Assembly (NCBI GenBank): GCA_017621845.1
Contig: JAGASI010000001.1
Location: 1 to 64,000, forward strand
Length of the DNA stretch: 64,000 nucleotides
DNA from: Muribaculaceae bacterium
GTDB lineage: Bacteria > Bacteroidota > Bacteroidia > Bacteroidales > Muribaculaceae
Direction: 5' to 3'
The translations under genes were made by a program, and so were the position numbers. The notes beneath the pieces were generated by a model. That model was given only the letters and a program-made list of their open reading frames with translations, did no database searches and was not told the origin of the DNA. Positions 52,890 to 62,251 of the stretch are shown in pieces (position 1 is the first letter of the stretch; every line of letters begins with the position of its first letter).

Positions 52890-54050
52890 ATGAATACACC
52901 TCCCGATTATAACACCTTCTGTTCACGACGGCCCTATACTTTTGACCGAGTTGTCCGCATCATTATCAGCCTTATTTTTATAGGCATAGGTGTGTGGCTG
53001 TTATACACCCTTAGAGACGTTTTGCTCCCATTCTGTGTAGCATGGTTGATTGCCTATCTGCTTGAGCCGTTTGTTCAATTTAATCGTCGTTTATTCAAGC
53101 TTAAAGGTCGTTTTGTCGCCATACTTATAACATTATCAATTACTACTATCTTTCTGGTCGCAATGGGTATTATCTTTATACCATCAATCATCAATGAGAT
53201 GCATCAAGTCTCATCGATGATTACATCCTATGCTTCATCTGATACAGAGATTGATTACATCCCCTCTTTCATCCATCGATACCTCAAACAGGTTATCGAT
53301 CTAAAATCATTATCTGACTCACTGGCATCCCAAAATAGTGATACGGTCTTTGATATATTAAGTAAGGTTGTTTCAGGAGGGTGGACAATCGTGTTAGGTA
53401 TATTCAATTGGATTTTGGTGTTCCTGTATGTTATATTTATCATGCTCGACTATGATAAACTTATTGTAGGTTTCAAGAATTTGGTGCCACCTCGTTATCG
53501 TCAATTGACCCTATCTATAGCCCATGATGTACAGACGAGTATGAACCAATATTTTCGTGGGCAGGCGTTGATAGCCATTATTGTCGGGGTCATGTATGCC
53601 ACCGCTTTCTCTATAATAGGTATTCCGCTGGGAATATTGATGGGATTGTTTGTAGGTCTACTGAGCATGATTCCTTACATGCAACTGGTATCTATTATTC
53701 CAACAACGTTTATCTGTCTAATCATGTCGGTAAATGGGAATGTAAGTTTCTGGATTATATGGTGGAATTGTATCCTGGCCTATGCCATCATTCAATCCAT
53801 CGAAGACTTGTACCTGACACCTAAAATCATGGGTAAAGCCATGGGGCTTAATCCGGCAATAATATTATTATCACTTTCTATATGGGGGGCACTGTTAGGC
53901 CTTATAGGCATGATAATAGCCCTGCCGATGACAACACTTCTGATTTCTTACTACAAGAGATATATCATTGACAGCCCTGATGGAGGTAACCGGCAGGAAC
54001 GTCAACGTGCTATTTCATCGTTGGATTCACTTACCGGCATTAAGTTTTAG
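52890..54050 (+). CDS. AI-2E family transporter
   Basis: A 386-residue inner-membrane protein with the AI-2E transporter fold (PF01594): paired N-terminal helices (IIISLIFIGIGVWLLYTL, VLLPFCVAWLIAYLLEPF), a soluble helical part with MNQYFRGQALIAIIVG, and the conserved GLLSMIPYM and IEDLYLTPKIMGKAMGLNP motifs. The family includes TqsA-like and Na+/H+ antiporter members, so autoinducer export should not be assumed. Its 3' end overlaps the convergent flavoprotein gene by 24 nt. Confidence 0.92.
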   Translation: MNTPPDYNTFCSRRPYTFDRVVRIIISLIFIGIGVWLLYTLRDVLLPFCVAWLIAYLLEPFVQFNRRLFKLKGRFVAILITLSITTIFLVAMGIIFIPSIINEMHQVSSMITSYASSDTEIDYIPSFIHRYLKQVIDLKSLSDSLASQNSDTVFDILSKVVSGGWTIVLGIFNWILVFLYVIFIMLDYDKLIVGFKNLVPPRYRQLTLSIAHDVQTSMNQYFRGQALIAIIVGVMYATAFSIIGIPLGILMGLFVGLLSMIPYMQLVSIIPTTFICLIMSVNGNVSFWIIWWNCILAYAIIQSIEDLYLTPKIMGKAMGLNPAIILLSLSIWGALLGLIGMIIALPMTTLLISYYKRYIIDSPDGGNRQERQRAISSLDSLTGIKF

Positions 54051-55610
54051 TGCCTCGGCACATCTGTCACCATCAATAGCAGCCGATACTATTCCACCGG
54101 CATACCCGGCACCTTCCCCACATGGATATAGGCCCTTGATTTCCACGTGCTCAAGTGTATTAACATCTCGGGGTATTCTTACAGGTGAACTGGTACGGGT
54201 CTCATCTCCAATAAGAATGGCTTTATTGGTTAAAAATCCTCTTGACTTGCGTCCAAATTCTTCAAATCCACGTTTTAAACGGTTGGCAATCTCTATTGGC
54301 AACAACTTGTCAATACGGGCAGAATGTATTCCCGGGGCATAAGATGTCGCAGGCAATGTCGCGGACTGACGTCCCAAGACAAAATCATTCATCCGTTGAG
54401 CCGGAGCATTTTGACTCCCATCGCCATCGGCATAAAAGGCTTTCTCGATATTTTCTTGGTACGCCATCATTTTAAGTGGAGAGTTCTCCAGTCCCTTAAT
54501 ATTTACATCCTCGGGAAGCACCTCAACGACCATTCCCGAGTTGGACCACTTGGTACCACGATTGGATGGCGACATGCCGTTTACAACCATCTGACCGGGA
54601 GTACTTGCTGCCGGTATTATAAATCCACCGGGACACATACAGAACGAATATACAGCACGATTATCAACACGTGTAAGCATCGAATACTCGGCAGCCGGCA
54701 ACCATTTTCCACGGCCTTGGGGTGAGTGGTATTGTATTTGGTCTATCAATTCCTGGGGATGCTCAAGCCTCACACCCACAGCAATCCCCTTGGCTTCTAT
54801 CTTAATTTTACTATCATTTAAATAATGATATATATCCCGAGCCGAGTGTCCGGTAGCAAGTATTACGCCAAGCCCGGCATCCACTACCGATTGTCCCTCG
54901 GGAGATGATAATTGAACCGCTTTAACACGTGACTTCTCAATCACCAGCCCATCAAGCCGTGTATTAAATCTTACATCTCCACCGCATCTTATGATAGTTT
55001 GGCGCATCGCCTTTATCACCTCGGGTAGTTTATCAGTGCCGATGTGGGGATGGGCATCAACAAGTATATCTCGAGAAGCTCCATGCTGATGGAAAATATT
55101 AAGAATTTTTTCTACCGGGCCTCGTTTCTTACTGCGTGTATACAATTTTCCATCAGAGTATGCGCCTGCCCCTCCCTCACCAAAACAATAGTTGGACTCG
55201 GGATTTACAACGCCTTCACGGCTGATAAGAGCAATGTCACGTCGTCGGCTGTCAACATCTTTACCTCGCTCGATTAAAATCGGTTTTATGCCTTCTTCTA
55301 TCAGACGCAATGCCGCGAACAAGCCGGCAGGGCCGGCTCCAACTACTATTGCATCATGAGCATTGGCATCTAAGGGTCGATATTCAACAGGCCTGGCAAT
55401 ATCGACTTTTTCTTCAATACAATCAAGATGCGCCCTGACCGTAAGATTAACCATAACACGCCGTTGGCGTGCATCAATAGAACGCTTGATGATATCAAGT
55501 CGCTTGATACGGTTGACATCTATTTGCTGCTGGGTGGACAGGGCCACACTCAGCCTTAGCGGCTCGGCAGCTGTCTGAGGGTCAACTCTGAGTTGTATAT
55601 CTGCTATCAT
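54027..55610 (-). CDS. COG2509-type FAD-dependent oxidoreductase
   Basis: A 527-residue cytoplasmic flavoprotein. Residues about 1-75 are a small ferredoxin-like or RNA-binding-like N-terminal domain. The FAD-binding Rossmann motif is AIVVGAGPAGLFAALRLIEE (87-106), followed by CFGEGGAGAYSDGKLYTRSK and, near the end, YPCGEGAGYAGGIVSAAIDG. These blocks are typical of the uncharacterised COG2509 dehydrogenases found throughout anaerobes. Substrate unknown. Promoter box at 55634-55641; it converges on the AI-2E gene with a 24-nt overlap. Confidence 0.88.
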   Translation of the reverse strand: MIADIQLRVDPQTAAEPLRLSVALSTQQQIDVNRIKRLDIIKRSIDARQRRVMVNLTVRAHLDCIEEKVDIARPVEYRPLDANAHDAIVVGAGPAGLFAALRLIEEGIKPILIERGKDVDSRRRDIALISREGVVNPESNYCFGEGGAGAYSDGKLYTRSKKRGPVEKILNIFHQHGASRDILVDAHPHIGTDKLPEVIKAMRQTIIRCGGDVRFNTRLDGLVIEKSRVKAVQLSSPEGQSVVDAGLGVILATGHSARDIYHYLNDSKIKIEAKGIAVGVRLEHPQELIDQIQYHSPQGRGKWLPAAEYSMLTRVDNRAVYSFCMCPGGFIIPAASTPGQMVVNGMSPSNRGTKWSNSGMVVEVLPEDVNIKGLENSPLKMMAYQENIEKAFYADGDGSQNAPAQRMNDFVLGRQSATLPATSYAPGIHSARIDKLLPIEIANRLKRGFEEFGRKSRGFLTNKAILIGDETRTSSPVRIPRDVNTLEHVEIKGLYPCGEGAGYAGGIVSAAIDGDRCAEALKLNAGK

Positions 55611-55633
55611 AAATTCGTCGTTTTTAGAGATGC

Positions 55634-55641
55634 CAAAGATA
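55634..55641 (-). promoter_or_regulatory. Promoter box of COG2509 gene
   Basis: TATCTTTG on the minus strand, 24 nt before the start codon at 55610. The leader would be under 25 nt. Confidence 0.55.
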
Positions 55642-55682
55642 ACAATTTATTTAGACTTACACACCCTCTGGAAAAATAATTG

Positions 55683-55690
55683 TAACTTTG
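55683..55690 (+). promoter_or_regulatory. Promoter box of HAD phosphatase gene
   Basis: TAACTTTG, 36 nt before the start at 55726. Its position shows that the in-frame ATG at 55630 lies upstream of transcription and is not the real start. Confidence 0.55.
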
Positions 55691-55725
55691 CGCCCCATAA
55701 GTTATCTACACATTATATAATACAT

Positions 55726-56394
55726 ATGTCAACATCCCAATATGGAGCCCTGTTTGATTTGGATGGGGTTTTGATTGATTCTGAAGGTATATATACCGAT
55801 TTCTGGAGTGAAGTATCAGCCGACTACCCTGATTCATGTAAAATAGCCGGATGCAATACCCCTCATGAATTTGCACTTATAATCAAGGGCAACACACTTC
55901 AGAATATTCTTGGTACTTATTTCCCTGAGACCACCGACCGGGCCAAGATTATACAACGGCTCAAACACCACGAGCTAACGATGAACTATCGTGTCTTTGA
56001 CGGCACATATGAATTACTTGAAAAACTTAAACAAGCCGGCATACCAATAGCAATAGTCACCAGCTCCAACAAAATCAAGATGAACCACATGTCTGAACAA
56101 TTGCCCCGTCTGGTATCCTACGCCACCGCCATAATTACCGGTGATGATGTCACCGCATCAAAGCCCGACCCCCAAGGTTATCTCAAAGGCGCCATGGCAA
56201 TTAATCGAGATCCTCGTCTTTGCTGGGTCTTTGAAGACTCATTGGCCGGAATTGAGGCCGGTCAACGGGCAGGATGCCGTGTAATAGGAGTTGCTTCGAC
56301 ACTCAATCGCCAAACAATTATTGACGCCAATCCTGATATTATTGTTGACTTGGTTGCCCAATTTAACATTGACAATGCTATCGACTTATATTAA
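55726..56394 (+). CDS. HAD-family sugar-phosphate phosphatase
   Basis: A 222-residue cytoplasmic HAD hydrolase with a C1 helical cap, of the beta-phosphoglucomutase/GPH-like group. Motif I is LFDLDGVLIDSEG (residues about 8-20), motif II VTSSN, motif III the lysine in ASKPDPQGYLKGA and motif IV FEDSLAGIEAGQRAGC. The substrate is probably a small sugar phosphate or phosphoglycolate; the family cannot be split by sight. The start was chosen from the promoter box and motif I position; an ATG at 55630 would add 32 unlikely residues. Confidence 0.9.
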   Translation: MSTSQYGALFDLDGVLIDSEGIYTDFWSEVSADYPDSCKIAGCNTPHEFALIIKGNTLQNILGTYFPETTDRAKIIQRLKHHELTMNYRVFDGTYELLEKLKQAGIPIAIVTSSNKIKMNHMSEQLPRLVSYATAIITGDDVTASKPDPQGYLKGAMAINRDPRLCWVFEDSLAGIEAGQRAGCRVIGVASTLNRQTIIDANPDIIVDLVAQFNIDNAIDLY

Positions 56395-56549
56395 TTATTG
56401 TGAAGAAGCTAAGGTTTAACCTAATTTTAACTTAAACTTTACTACCTGTTGCTCTTTCAATCCAATATATGTGTAGCTTAGCACGTATAAATACATAAAC
56501 ATAACATCACATTTAAACAAAACACAACATTCACTTATACACAATCATT

Positions 56550-57977
56550 ATGAAAAGCATCATTATACCGTTAACACTATGTGCCATGACTGTCAGTGCC
56601 ACGGCCCAGACTAATCACCCCATCAGTCAAGAAGATTTTACACATGCCGCCGAATCGACTGTCAATGGTGTTGTCAGTATCAAAAGCTATGGTACTCCGC
56701 GCCAACAGAGCCTGTCTCAAGGCATGGACGGGTTCAGCGACCCATTTTTTGAATACTTCTTTGGCAGTCCCTTTGGAGGCACACAGCCACGTCAACGTCA
56801 GCAAGCTCCCGAAAAAGAACGTCAACTTGGCTTAGGCTCGGGCGTGATTATCAGCGAAGACGGATATATAGTCACCAATAACCATGTTATCGAGAACGCC
56901 CAACGTCTCGAAGTAACCCTTAATGACAATCGCAACTATAACGCGCGTGTCATAGGCTCCGATCCTACAACCGATCTCGCGTTGGTTAAAATCGACGGTT
57001 CAGACCTTCACGTCATTCCAATGGGAGATAGCGAGAAGCTAAAGGTCGGCGAATGGGTCCTGGCTGTCGGTAATCCATTTGGATTTACCTCTACCGTTAC
57101 CTCTGGCATTGTAAGCGCCAAAGCCCGTAACATCTCATCCTCTACAGGTTCACGCAGCTCAGGTGGAATTGAATCTTATATCCAGACCGATGCCGCTGTC
57201 AACCACGGCAATTCAGGTGGCGCGCTCGTCAACCTGAAGGGCGAACTTGTCGGCATCAATACAGCCATATACTCTCAGAACGGTTCTTATGTCGGTTGCT
57301 CTTTTGCGATTCCCACTTCTATTGTCAACAAAGTTATTACCGACCTTAAGACCTATGGTACTGTCCAACGCGCCCTTTTAGGTGTGACATTTACCGAGGT
57401 CTCACCCGAACTAATCAAGGAAAAAAATATCAAAGGCATAAACTCAGGTGTATATGTTGTTGAAGTTCAAGACCGCTCAGCTGCTTTCCAAGCCGACATT
57501 AAACCTGCCGATGTCATTGTATCGCTTGGTGGATATCCTACAAATAACACTGCTCAACTCCAAGAAGCGATAACCAAATTCAGCCCCGGTGATGAAGTAG
57601 AAATTGTTATATACCGCGATGGTGAGAAGATCGCCAAGAAGGCCACACTGCGTAATGCCAACGGCGATACGACCATCACCCGTCCCGGCTCAATCATTGA
57701 CCTGGGTTGCACGTTCTCGGCCGTCAAAGATGAGACTCTCAAACAACTCGAAATCACCAACGGTGTTTCGGTGGCATCTGTCGAAGAAGGTCCCTTTAAA
57801 AACGCCGGAGTTAAAACCGGTTTCATCATACTCTCGATTAACGGACAACGTGTATCCAAGCCCGAGGATATAGAACGCATTTATGATGCCATTACCAAAG
57901 GCAATGATGACAAAGTAATGTTTATCAAAGGCATTTACCCAACAGGAAAGCAAGCCTACTATGCCGTTGAGCTCTGA
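56550..57977 (+). CDS. Periplasmic serine protease Do/HtrA
   Basis: A 475-residue periplasmic protease-chaperone of the DegP/HtrA family that degrades misfolded envelope proteins. Signal peptide about 1-20 (ending ATAQ). The catalytic triad is His112 (VTNNHVIEN), Asp142 (TTDLALVKID) and Ser222 (NHGNSGGALVNL). Two PDZ domains follow at about 275-365 and 385-470. An N-terminal Phe/Gly-rich Q-linker (about 60-90) precedes the protease domain. Monocistronic, with a 15-bp stem terminator. It belongs to the envelope stress response; no sigma-E-like promoter was recognised. Confidence 0.95.
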   Translation: MKSIIIPLTLCAMTVSATAQTNHPISQEDFTHAAESTVNGVVSIKSYGTPRQQSLSQGMDGFSDPFFEYFFGSPFGGTQPRQRQQAPEKERQLGLGSGVIISEDGYIVTNNHVIENAQRLEVTLNDNRNYNARVIGSDPTTDLALVKIDGSDLHVIPMGDSEKLKVGEWVLAVGNPFGFTSTVTSGIVSAKARNISSSTGSRSSGGIESYIQTDAAVNHGNSGGALVNLKGELVGINTAIYSQNGSYVGCSFAIPTSIVNKVITDLKTYGTVQRALLGVTFTEVSPELIKEKNIKGINSGVYVVEVQDRSAAFQADIKPADVIVSLGGYPTNNTAQLQEAITKFSPGDEVEIVIYRDGEKIAKKATLRNANGDTTITRPGSIIDLGCTFSAVKDETLKQLEITNGVSVASVEEGPFKNAGVKTGFIILSINGQRVSKPEDIERIYDAITKGNDDKVMFIKGIYPTGKQAYYAVEL

Positions 57978-58011
57978 TTGACAACCTATTAAACAGTTAA
58001 ATACCCATTTC

Positions 58012-58044
58012 AAAAAAAGTTACATGAAACATGTAACTTTTTTT
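58012..58044 (+). terminator. htrA terminator
   Basis: 15-bp perfect arms (58012-58026 and 58030-58044) with an AAA loop; the stem's own 3' side ends in seven U. A strong rho-independent terminator. Confidence 0.9.
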
Positions 58045-58092
58045 GTTTCCTTGCGTCTAACACAATAAACATTTTTTTTCATTTAATACACG

Positions 58093-59037
58093 ATGAATAT
58101 ATTAGAAGCCAACAACATCGTCAAGCGATTTACCCACCACACGGCCCTTGACAATGTCTCGCTCCACGTTCCCGAGGGAATGATTTATGGTTTACTCGGC
58201 CCCAATGGTGCCGGCAAGACAACACTCATTAGAATTATAAACCACATTACAGCTCCTGATAGTGGAGAGGTCCTCTTTGACGGACACCATCTCACCGCCG
58301 ATGATGTCAGCAATATCGGTTATCTGCCCGAGGAAAGAGGCCTGTATAAAAAGATGGAGGTAGGAGAACAAGCCATATTCTTTGCCCGACTGAAAGGCAT
58401 GACTCGTCACGATGCAACTACACAACTTAAGGCATGGTTTGAACGCCTTGAGATTGGAGACTGGTGGAAAAAGAAGGTACAAGAGTTATCCAAAGGTATG
58501 GCCCAGAAAGTTCAATTTATAATTACGGTATTACATAAGCCCCGTTTGCTGATATTTGACGAGCCATTCTCGGGCTTTGACCCAATTAATGCCAATATAC
58601 TCAAAAACGAAATTCTTGAGTTAAGCAAACAAGGTTCAACCGTAATTTTCTCGACACATAACATGTCGAGTGTTGAAGAACTGTGTCAACGCATCACCCT
58701 CATCAACCGTTCACACGACATTCTTACAGGTGATGTCATCGACCTCAGGAAACAATATGGAGGCAACCGCATGTCATTGACCTATCGTGGTGACACCGAT
58801 GCTCTATGCAAAGCCATAGCCCCCATGGTCAGCTTATGCACTGTCAGTACACCTGACCGAGACCGTAATTTAAGAATAAACATTGACTTAACATCTTCAA
58901 TGGCACGTCGCGATCTCATCTCCACTGCCAACTCGGTAGTGGATCTCGTAGGGTTTGAACAACTTTTGCCATCAATGGACGAAATTTTCATCTCGGCCGT
59001 AGCCAATTCTAACCTCCAATCTCAACAAAATGACTAA
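58093..59037 (+). CDS. ABC exporter ATP-binding protein (NatA-like)
   Basis: A 314-residue ATPase. Walker A is GLLGPNGAGKTTLIRI (about residues 34-49), the signature LSKGMAQKVQ, Walker B LLIFDEPFSGFDP and the H-loop STHNMSSVEEL. Residues about 225-310 form the DUF4162-type C-terminal domain common to NatA- and drug-exporter ATPases. Its stop overlaps the permease start by 8 nt, so the two make one exporter. Substrate unknown (Na+, drug or lipid). Confidence 0.94.
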   Translation: MNILEANNIVKRFTHHTALDNVSLHVPEGMIYGLLGPNGAGKTTLIRIINHITAPDSGEVLFDGHHLTADDVSNIGYLPEERGLYKKMEVGEQAIFFARLKGMTRHDATTQLKAWFERLEIGDWWKKKVQELSKGMAQKVQFIITVLHKPRLLIFDEPFSGFDPINANILKNEILELSKQGSTVIFSTHNMSSVEELCQRITLINRSHDILTGDVIDLRKQYGGNRMSLTYRGDTDALCKAIAPMVSLCTVSTPDRDRNLRINIDLTSSMARRDLISTANSVVDLVGFEQLLPSMDEIFISAVANSNLQSQQND

Positions 59038-60292
59038 CAAAATATCTCTGGTGCTCAAACGCGAATATATCCAACGTGTGCGCCGCAAAAGCTTTATTAT
59101 CTCAACGATATTGATGCCATTACTCATGCTTGGGCTCATGATGACGCCGGCCCTTGTAATGACACTTACCGGGCCTGAAAATAAAAAAATCGCCGTCATA
59201 GACAACTCCCACATCATAGCACCTGCGCTCCAAACCGATGGTGAGATGCAATTTATAACAGTGAATGAGCCTATAGACCAAATCAAAGACAATGAAGACT
59301 ATGAAGCGATACTCGTAATCGGCAAAGACATCATTTCCAACCCAAATGATGTTACATTTTACACCCGAGGCAGTGCTTCAATCAAGACCGAGTCATTTAT
59401 CTCGGGGCAGCTATCAGCAATCATCGAACAACACAGGCTCTCCCAATATAAGATTGACAACCTGCCACAAATTCTTGCCGACGTTAAAGCCGACGTCTCA
59501 ATGAAAACATTACGCATTGACCGAGAGGAAGAAGAAACTACCTCTTCTATTGTCTCATATCTTGTCGGAATGATTATGTCATTGATGCTCTATATGTTTA
59601 TCATGCTCTATGGCCAGATGGTCATGAACTCTATCATCGAAGAGAAAAACAACCGCGTGCTCGAGGTCATGGTCTCATCAATCAAGCCCTATCAGTTGAT
59701 GTTAGGGAAAATACTTGGTATCGGAGCGGTTGCCATCACCCAAATTCTTATATGGGCTGTACTAATCTGCTCATTTACCACATGGGTAATGCCATCTATG
59801 GTCGGATCATTATTTAACACAACCCAAAACATAGACCTGCTTCAAGCAATAACAATGTTAGGAGACACCGGATACATCCTGACAATATTTGGATATCTGA
59901 CATTATTCCTGATCGGCGGATACCTTTTCTATTCTGCCATATATGCATCAATAGGCTCAGCCGTTGACAACGCCCAAGATGCCTCTCAGCTCCAATCCAT
60001 AGCTATTGTCCCTATCATATTAGGCATGGTGTTTTCAATGAGCGTAATCCAAGACCCCAATTCAACAATGGCAGTATGGCTTTCAATGATACCTCTTACA
60101 TCACCCATGGTTATGATGGCACGTGTACCGTTTGGAATCCCAACCATTGAAATCATTATGTCCCTCATAATACTTTATATCTGTATGCTATTAATGATTT
60201 GGGTTGCTGCCAAAATTTATCGAGTCGGTATATTCATGTATGGCAAAAAACCTAACATCCGCGAGATTATCACCTGGACACGATATAAATAG
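59030..60292 (+). CDS. ABC exporter permease (NatB-like)
   Basis: A 420-residue ABC-2-type membrane protein. Helix 1 (about 25-45) follows KLREYIQR-like basic residues (LVLKREYIQRVRRKSF), a large extracytoplasmic domain covers about 50-175, then five helices from about 180 to 400. The EEKNNRVLEVMVSSIKPYQL segment is typical of the NatB/ABC2_membrane_3 family. Partner of the ATPase encoded just upstream (8-nt overlap). An imperfect hairpin follows at 60367-60403. Confidence 0.92.
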   Translation: MTNKISLVLKREYIQRVRRKSFIISTILMPLLMLGLMMTPALVMTLTGPENKKIAVIDNSHIIAPALQTDGEMQFITVNEPIDQIKDNEDYEAILVIGKDIISNPNDVTFYTRGSASIKTESFISGQLSAIIEQHRLSQYKIDNLPQILADVKADVSMKTLRIDREEEETTSSIVSYLVGMIMSLMLYMFIMLYGQMVMNSIIEEKNNRVLEVMVSSIKPYQLMLGKILGIGAVAITQILIWAVLICSFTTWVMPSMVGSLFNTTQNIDLLQAITMLGDTGYILTIFGYLTLFLIGGYLFYSAIYASIGSAVDNAQDASQLQSIAIVPIILGMVFSMSVIQDPNSTMAVWLSMIPLTSPMVMMARVPFGIPTIEIIMSLIILYICMLLMIWVAAKIYRVGIFMYGKKPNIREIITWTRYK

Positions 60293-60366
60293 CCTTCCCA
60301 TGAAGCACTGATATAACCCAAGTTTGCCCAAACTGTTGCAATACAACTATAACGCAACATATATAC

Positions 60367-60403
60367 AGTGAGTAGCCAATTAAAACATAATTGACTACTC
60401 ACT
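60367..60403 (+). terminator. Hairpin after ABC permease gene
   Basis: 15-nt arms (60367-60381 and 60389-60403) pair with one mismatch and a 7-nt loop. The following TTAATTTATA is only a weak U-tract. Confidence 0.6.
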
Positions 60404-60564
60404 TAATTTATAAACTCCCGACATCACCCACTCATCAAAAATCACACAAAACCTGATAAACTCCACAACTTCGTCCTTTGTCACATAAATATCCTGTGCA
60501 AATCTATTATTTTTACAACTTTGACGATTATTTTTTTAAGCTCAATATTATTTCCCCCTTGATA

Positions 60565-60596
60565 TTTCTGTGCCACGGGATTTTTTTATAATTTTG
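60565..60596 (+). promoter_or_regulatory. purH: purH promoter
   Basis: TAATTTTG (60589-60596) with a near-consensus TTTC (60565-60568) 20 nt upstream. The leader is about 30 nt. Confidence 0.6.
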
Positions 60597-60630
60597 CACA
60601 TTGAAATTTAATACATAAGCAATCATTAAT

Positions 60631-62160
60631 ATGTCAACAACCAAGAAAATTGAGACAGCGTTAATCTCTGTATATCATAAAGATGGTCTGGATAACATTG
60701 TCAATCAATTGGCCCAGCAAGGCGTTAAATTTCTCTCCACCGGTGGTACTCGTTCATTTATTGAGTCTTTAGGCTATGAATGTCAAGCAGTTGAAGATTT
60801 AACAGGTTATCCTTCAATTCTTGGTGGCCGTGTCAAGACTCTCCACCCAAAAGTATTTGGAGGTATTCTTAGCCGCCGCGATAATCAAGAAGACAAGCTA
60901 CAAGTCACCCAATATGAAATTCCCAATATTGACCTTGTGATTGTAGACCTTTACCCATTCAGCCAGACTGTAGCCTCCGGCGCCTCTCAACAAGATATTA
61001 TTGAAAAAATCGATATAGGTGGTATTTCTCTCATCAGGGCTGCCGCCAAAAACTTTAAAGATGTAGTAATCGTTGCGTCAAAAGCTCAATACTCGGCACT
61101 CAACGACATACTTGAAAAACAAGGAGCCCAGACCGACATAGAACAACGCTATTGGTTTGCCAAAGAGGCCTTTGCCGTATCAAGCTTTTACGATAGTGAT
61201 ATTTTCAATTACTTTGACTCTCAATATGAAGCGCCCTCTCACCTAAGATATGCTATTGATGGCGTTCATGTCATGAGATATGGTGAAAATCCCCATCAAA
61301 AAGGTTATTTCTTTGGACAGCTTGATCAGATGTTTGACCAACTACATGGCAAAGAAATTTCATACAACAACCTTCTTGACATTGACGCGGCTACCTCTCT
61401 GATAGCTGAATATGAAGCACCAACCATAGCAATTCTTAAACATAATAACGCTTGTGGATTGGCCACACGTGACAATATGCATGATGCATGGCGTGATGCT
61501 TTGGCCGGTGACCCGGTTTCAGCCTTTGGAGGTGTCATTGTTGCCAACCGTGCCATAGATGCCACGACCGCCGATGAGATTAATAAAATTTTCTTTGAAG
61601 TCATTATTGCACCGGTATTCACCGACGAAGCTCTCGCAATCTTGAAACAAAAGAAAAACCGCATAATCCTCATTCAGAAACAACCCAACAATACCTCCCG
61701 ATCAATCAGAACTACTCTTCATGGCGCTTTGGTTCAAGATCGTGACTTAAAACGCGAGTCTGAGACAGACCTCACAGTCGTAACAAATACAGCTCCCTCT
61801 GAAGCCCAAGTTTCTGACATGCTATTTGCAAATATAATTGTCAAACACTCCAAGAGCAACGCTATCGTACTTGCCAAAAACAAACAACTTATAGCAAGCG
61901 GCGTCGGACAGACATCTCGCGTCGACGCTTTAAAACAAGCTATCGAGAAAGCCCGATCATTTGGTTTTGACCTCAATGGAGCAGTTATGGCATCTGATGC
62001 TTTCTTCCCATTTGGAGACTGCGTCCAAATTGCCAATCAGGCCGGCATAACTGCCGTAATACAACCCGGTGGATCCATACGCGACAATGAGTCTATTGAC
62101 TATTGCAATCAACACAACGTAGCAATGGTTATGACCGGCACACGACACTTTAAACATTAA
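60631..62160 (+). CDS. purH: Bifunctional AICAR transformylase/IMP cyclohydrolase
   Basis: A 509-residue cytoplasmic enzyme for the last two steps of de novo IMP synthesis. The N-terminal MGS-type IMP cyclohydrolase domain (about 1-195) has LISVYHKDGL, STGGTRSFIE, LGGRVKTLHPKVFGGIL and DLVIVDLYPF. The C-terminal transformylase domain has RYGENPHQKG, the LKHNNACGLATRDN motif (most bacteria have KHxNPCG) and SDAFFPFGD. Length normal. Monocistronic before mreB. Confidence 0.96.
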   Translation: MSTTKKIETALISVYHKDGLDNIVNQLAQQGVKFLSTGGTRSFIESLGYECQAVEDLTGYPSILGGRVKTLHPKVFGGILSRRDNQEDKLQVTQYEIPNIDLVIVDLYPFSQTVASGASQQDIIEKIDIGGISLIRAAAKNFKDVVIVASKAQYSALNDILEKQGAQTDIEQRYWFAKEAFAVSSFYDSDIFNYFDSQYEAPSHLRYAIDGVHVMRYGENPHQKGYFFGQLDQMFDQLHGKEISYNNLLDIDAATSLIAEYEAPTIAILKHNNACGLATRDNMHDAWRDALAGDPVSAFGGVIVANRAIDATTADEINKIFFEVIIAPVFTDEALAILKQKKNRIILIQKQPNNTSRSIRTTLHGALVQDRDLKRESETDLTVVTNTAPSEAQVSDMLFANIIVKHSKSNAIVLAKNKQLIASGVGQTSRVDALKQAIEKARSFGFDLNGAVMASDAFFPFGDCVQIANQAGITAVIQPGGSIRDNESIDYCNQHNVAMVMTGTRHFKH

Positions 62161-62251
62161 CCTCCTCTCACCCTATTATCAACAACCTACACACGGTACA
62201 CTCTCAATAAATTGACATCTCCAACATAACAAAAGTAAATATCCACACAAC

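Larger units (their letters stand above)
60293..60630. other. Intergenic: terminator and purH promoter
   Basis: Contains the ABC-unit terminator hairpin (60367-60403) and the purH promoter (60565-60596). No coding potential was seen and no riboswitch fold was recognised. Confidence 0.6.

Noticed and set aside
62228..62235. Minus-strand TACTTTTG box between purH and mreB
   Set aside because: It would transcribe antisense into purH; no TTTG at -33 and no gene to serve. Probably chance.
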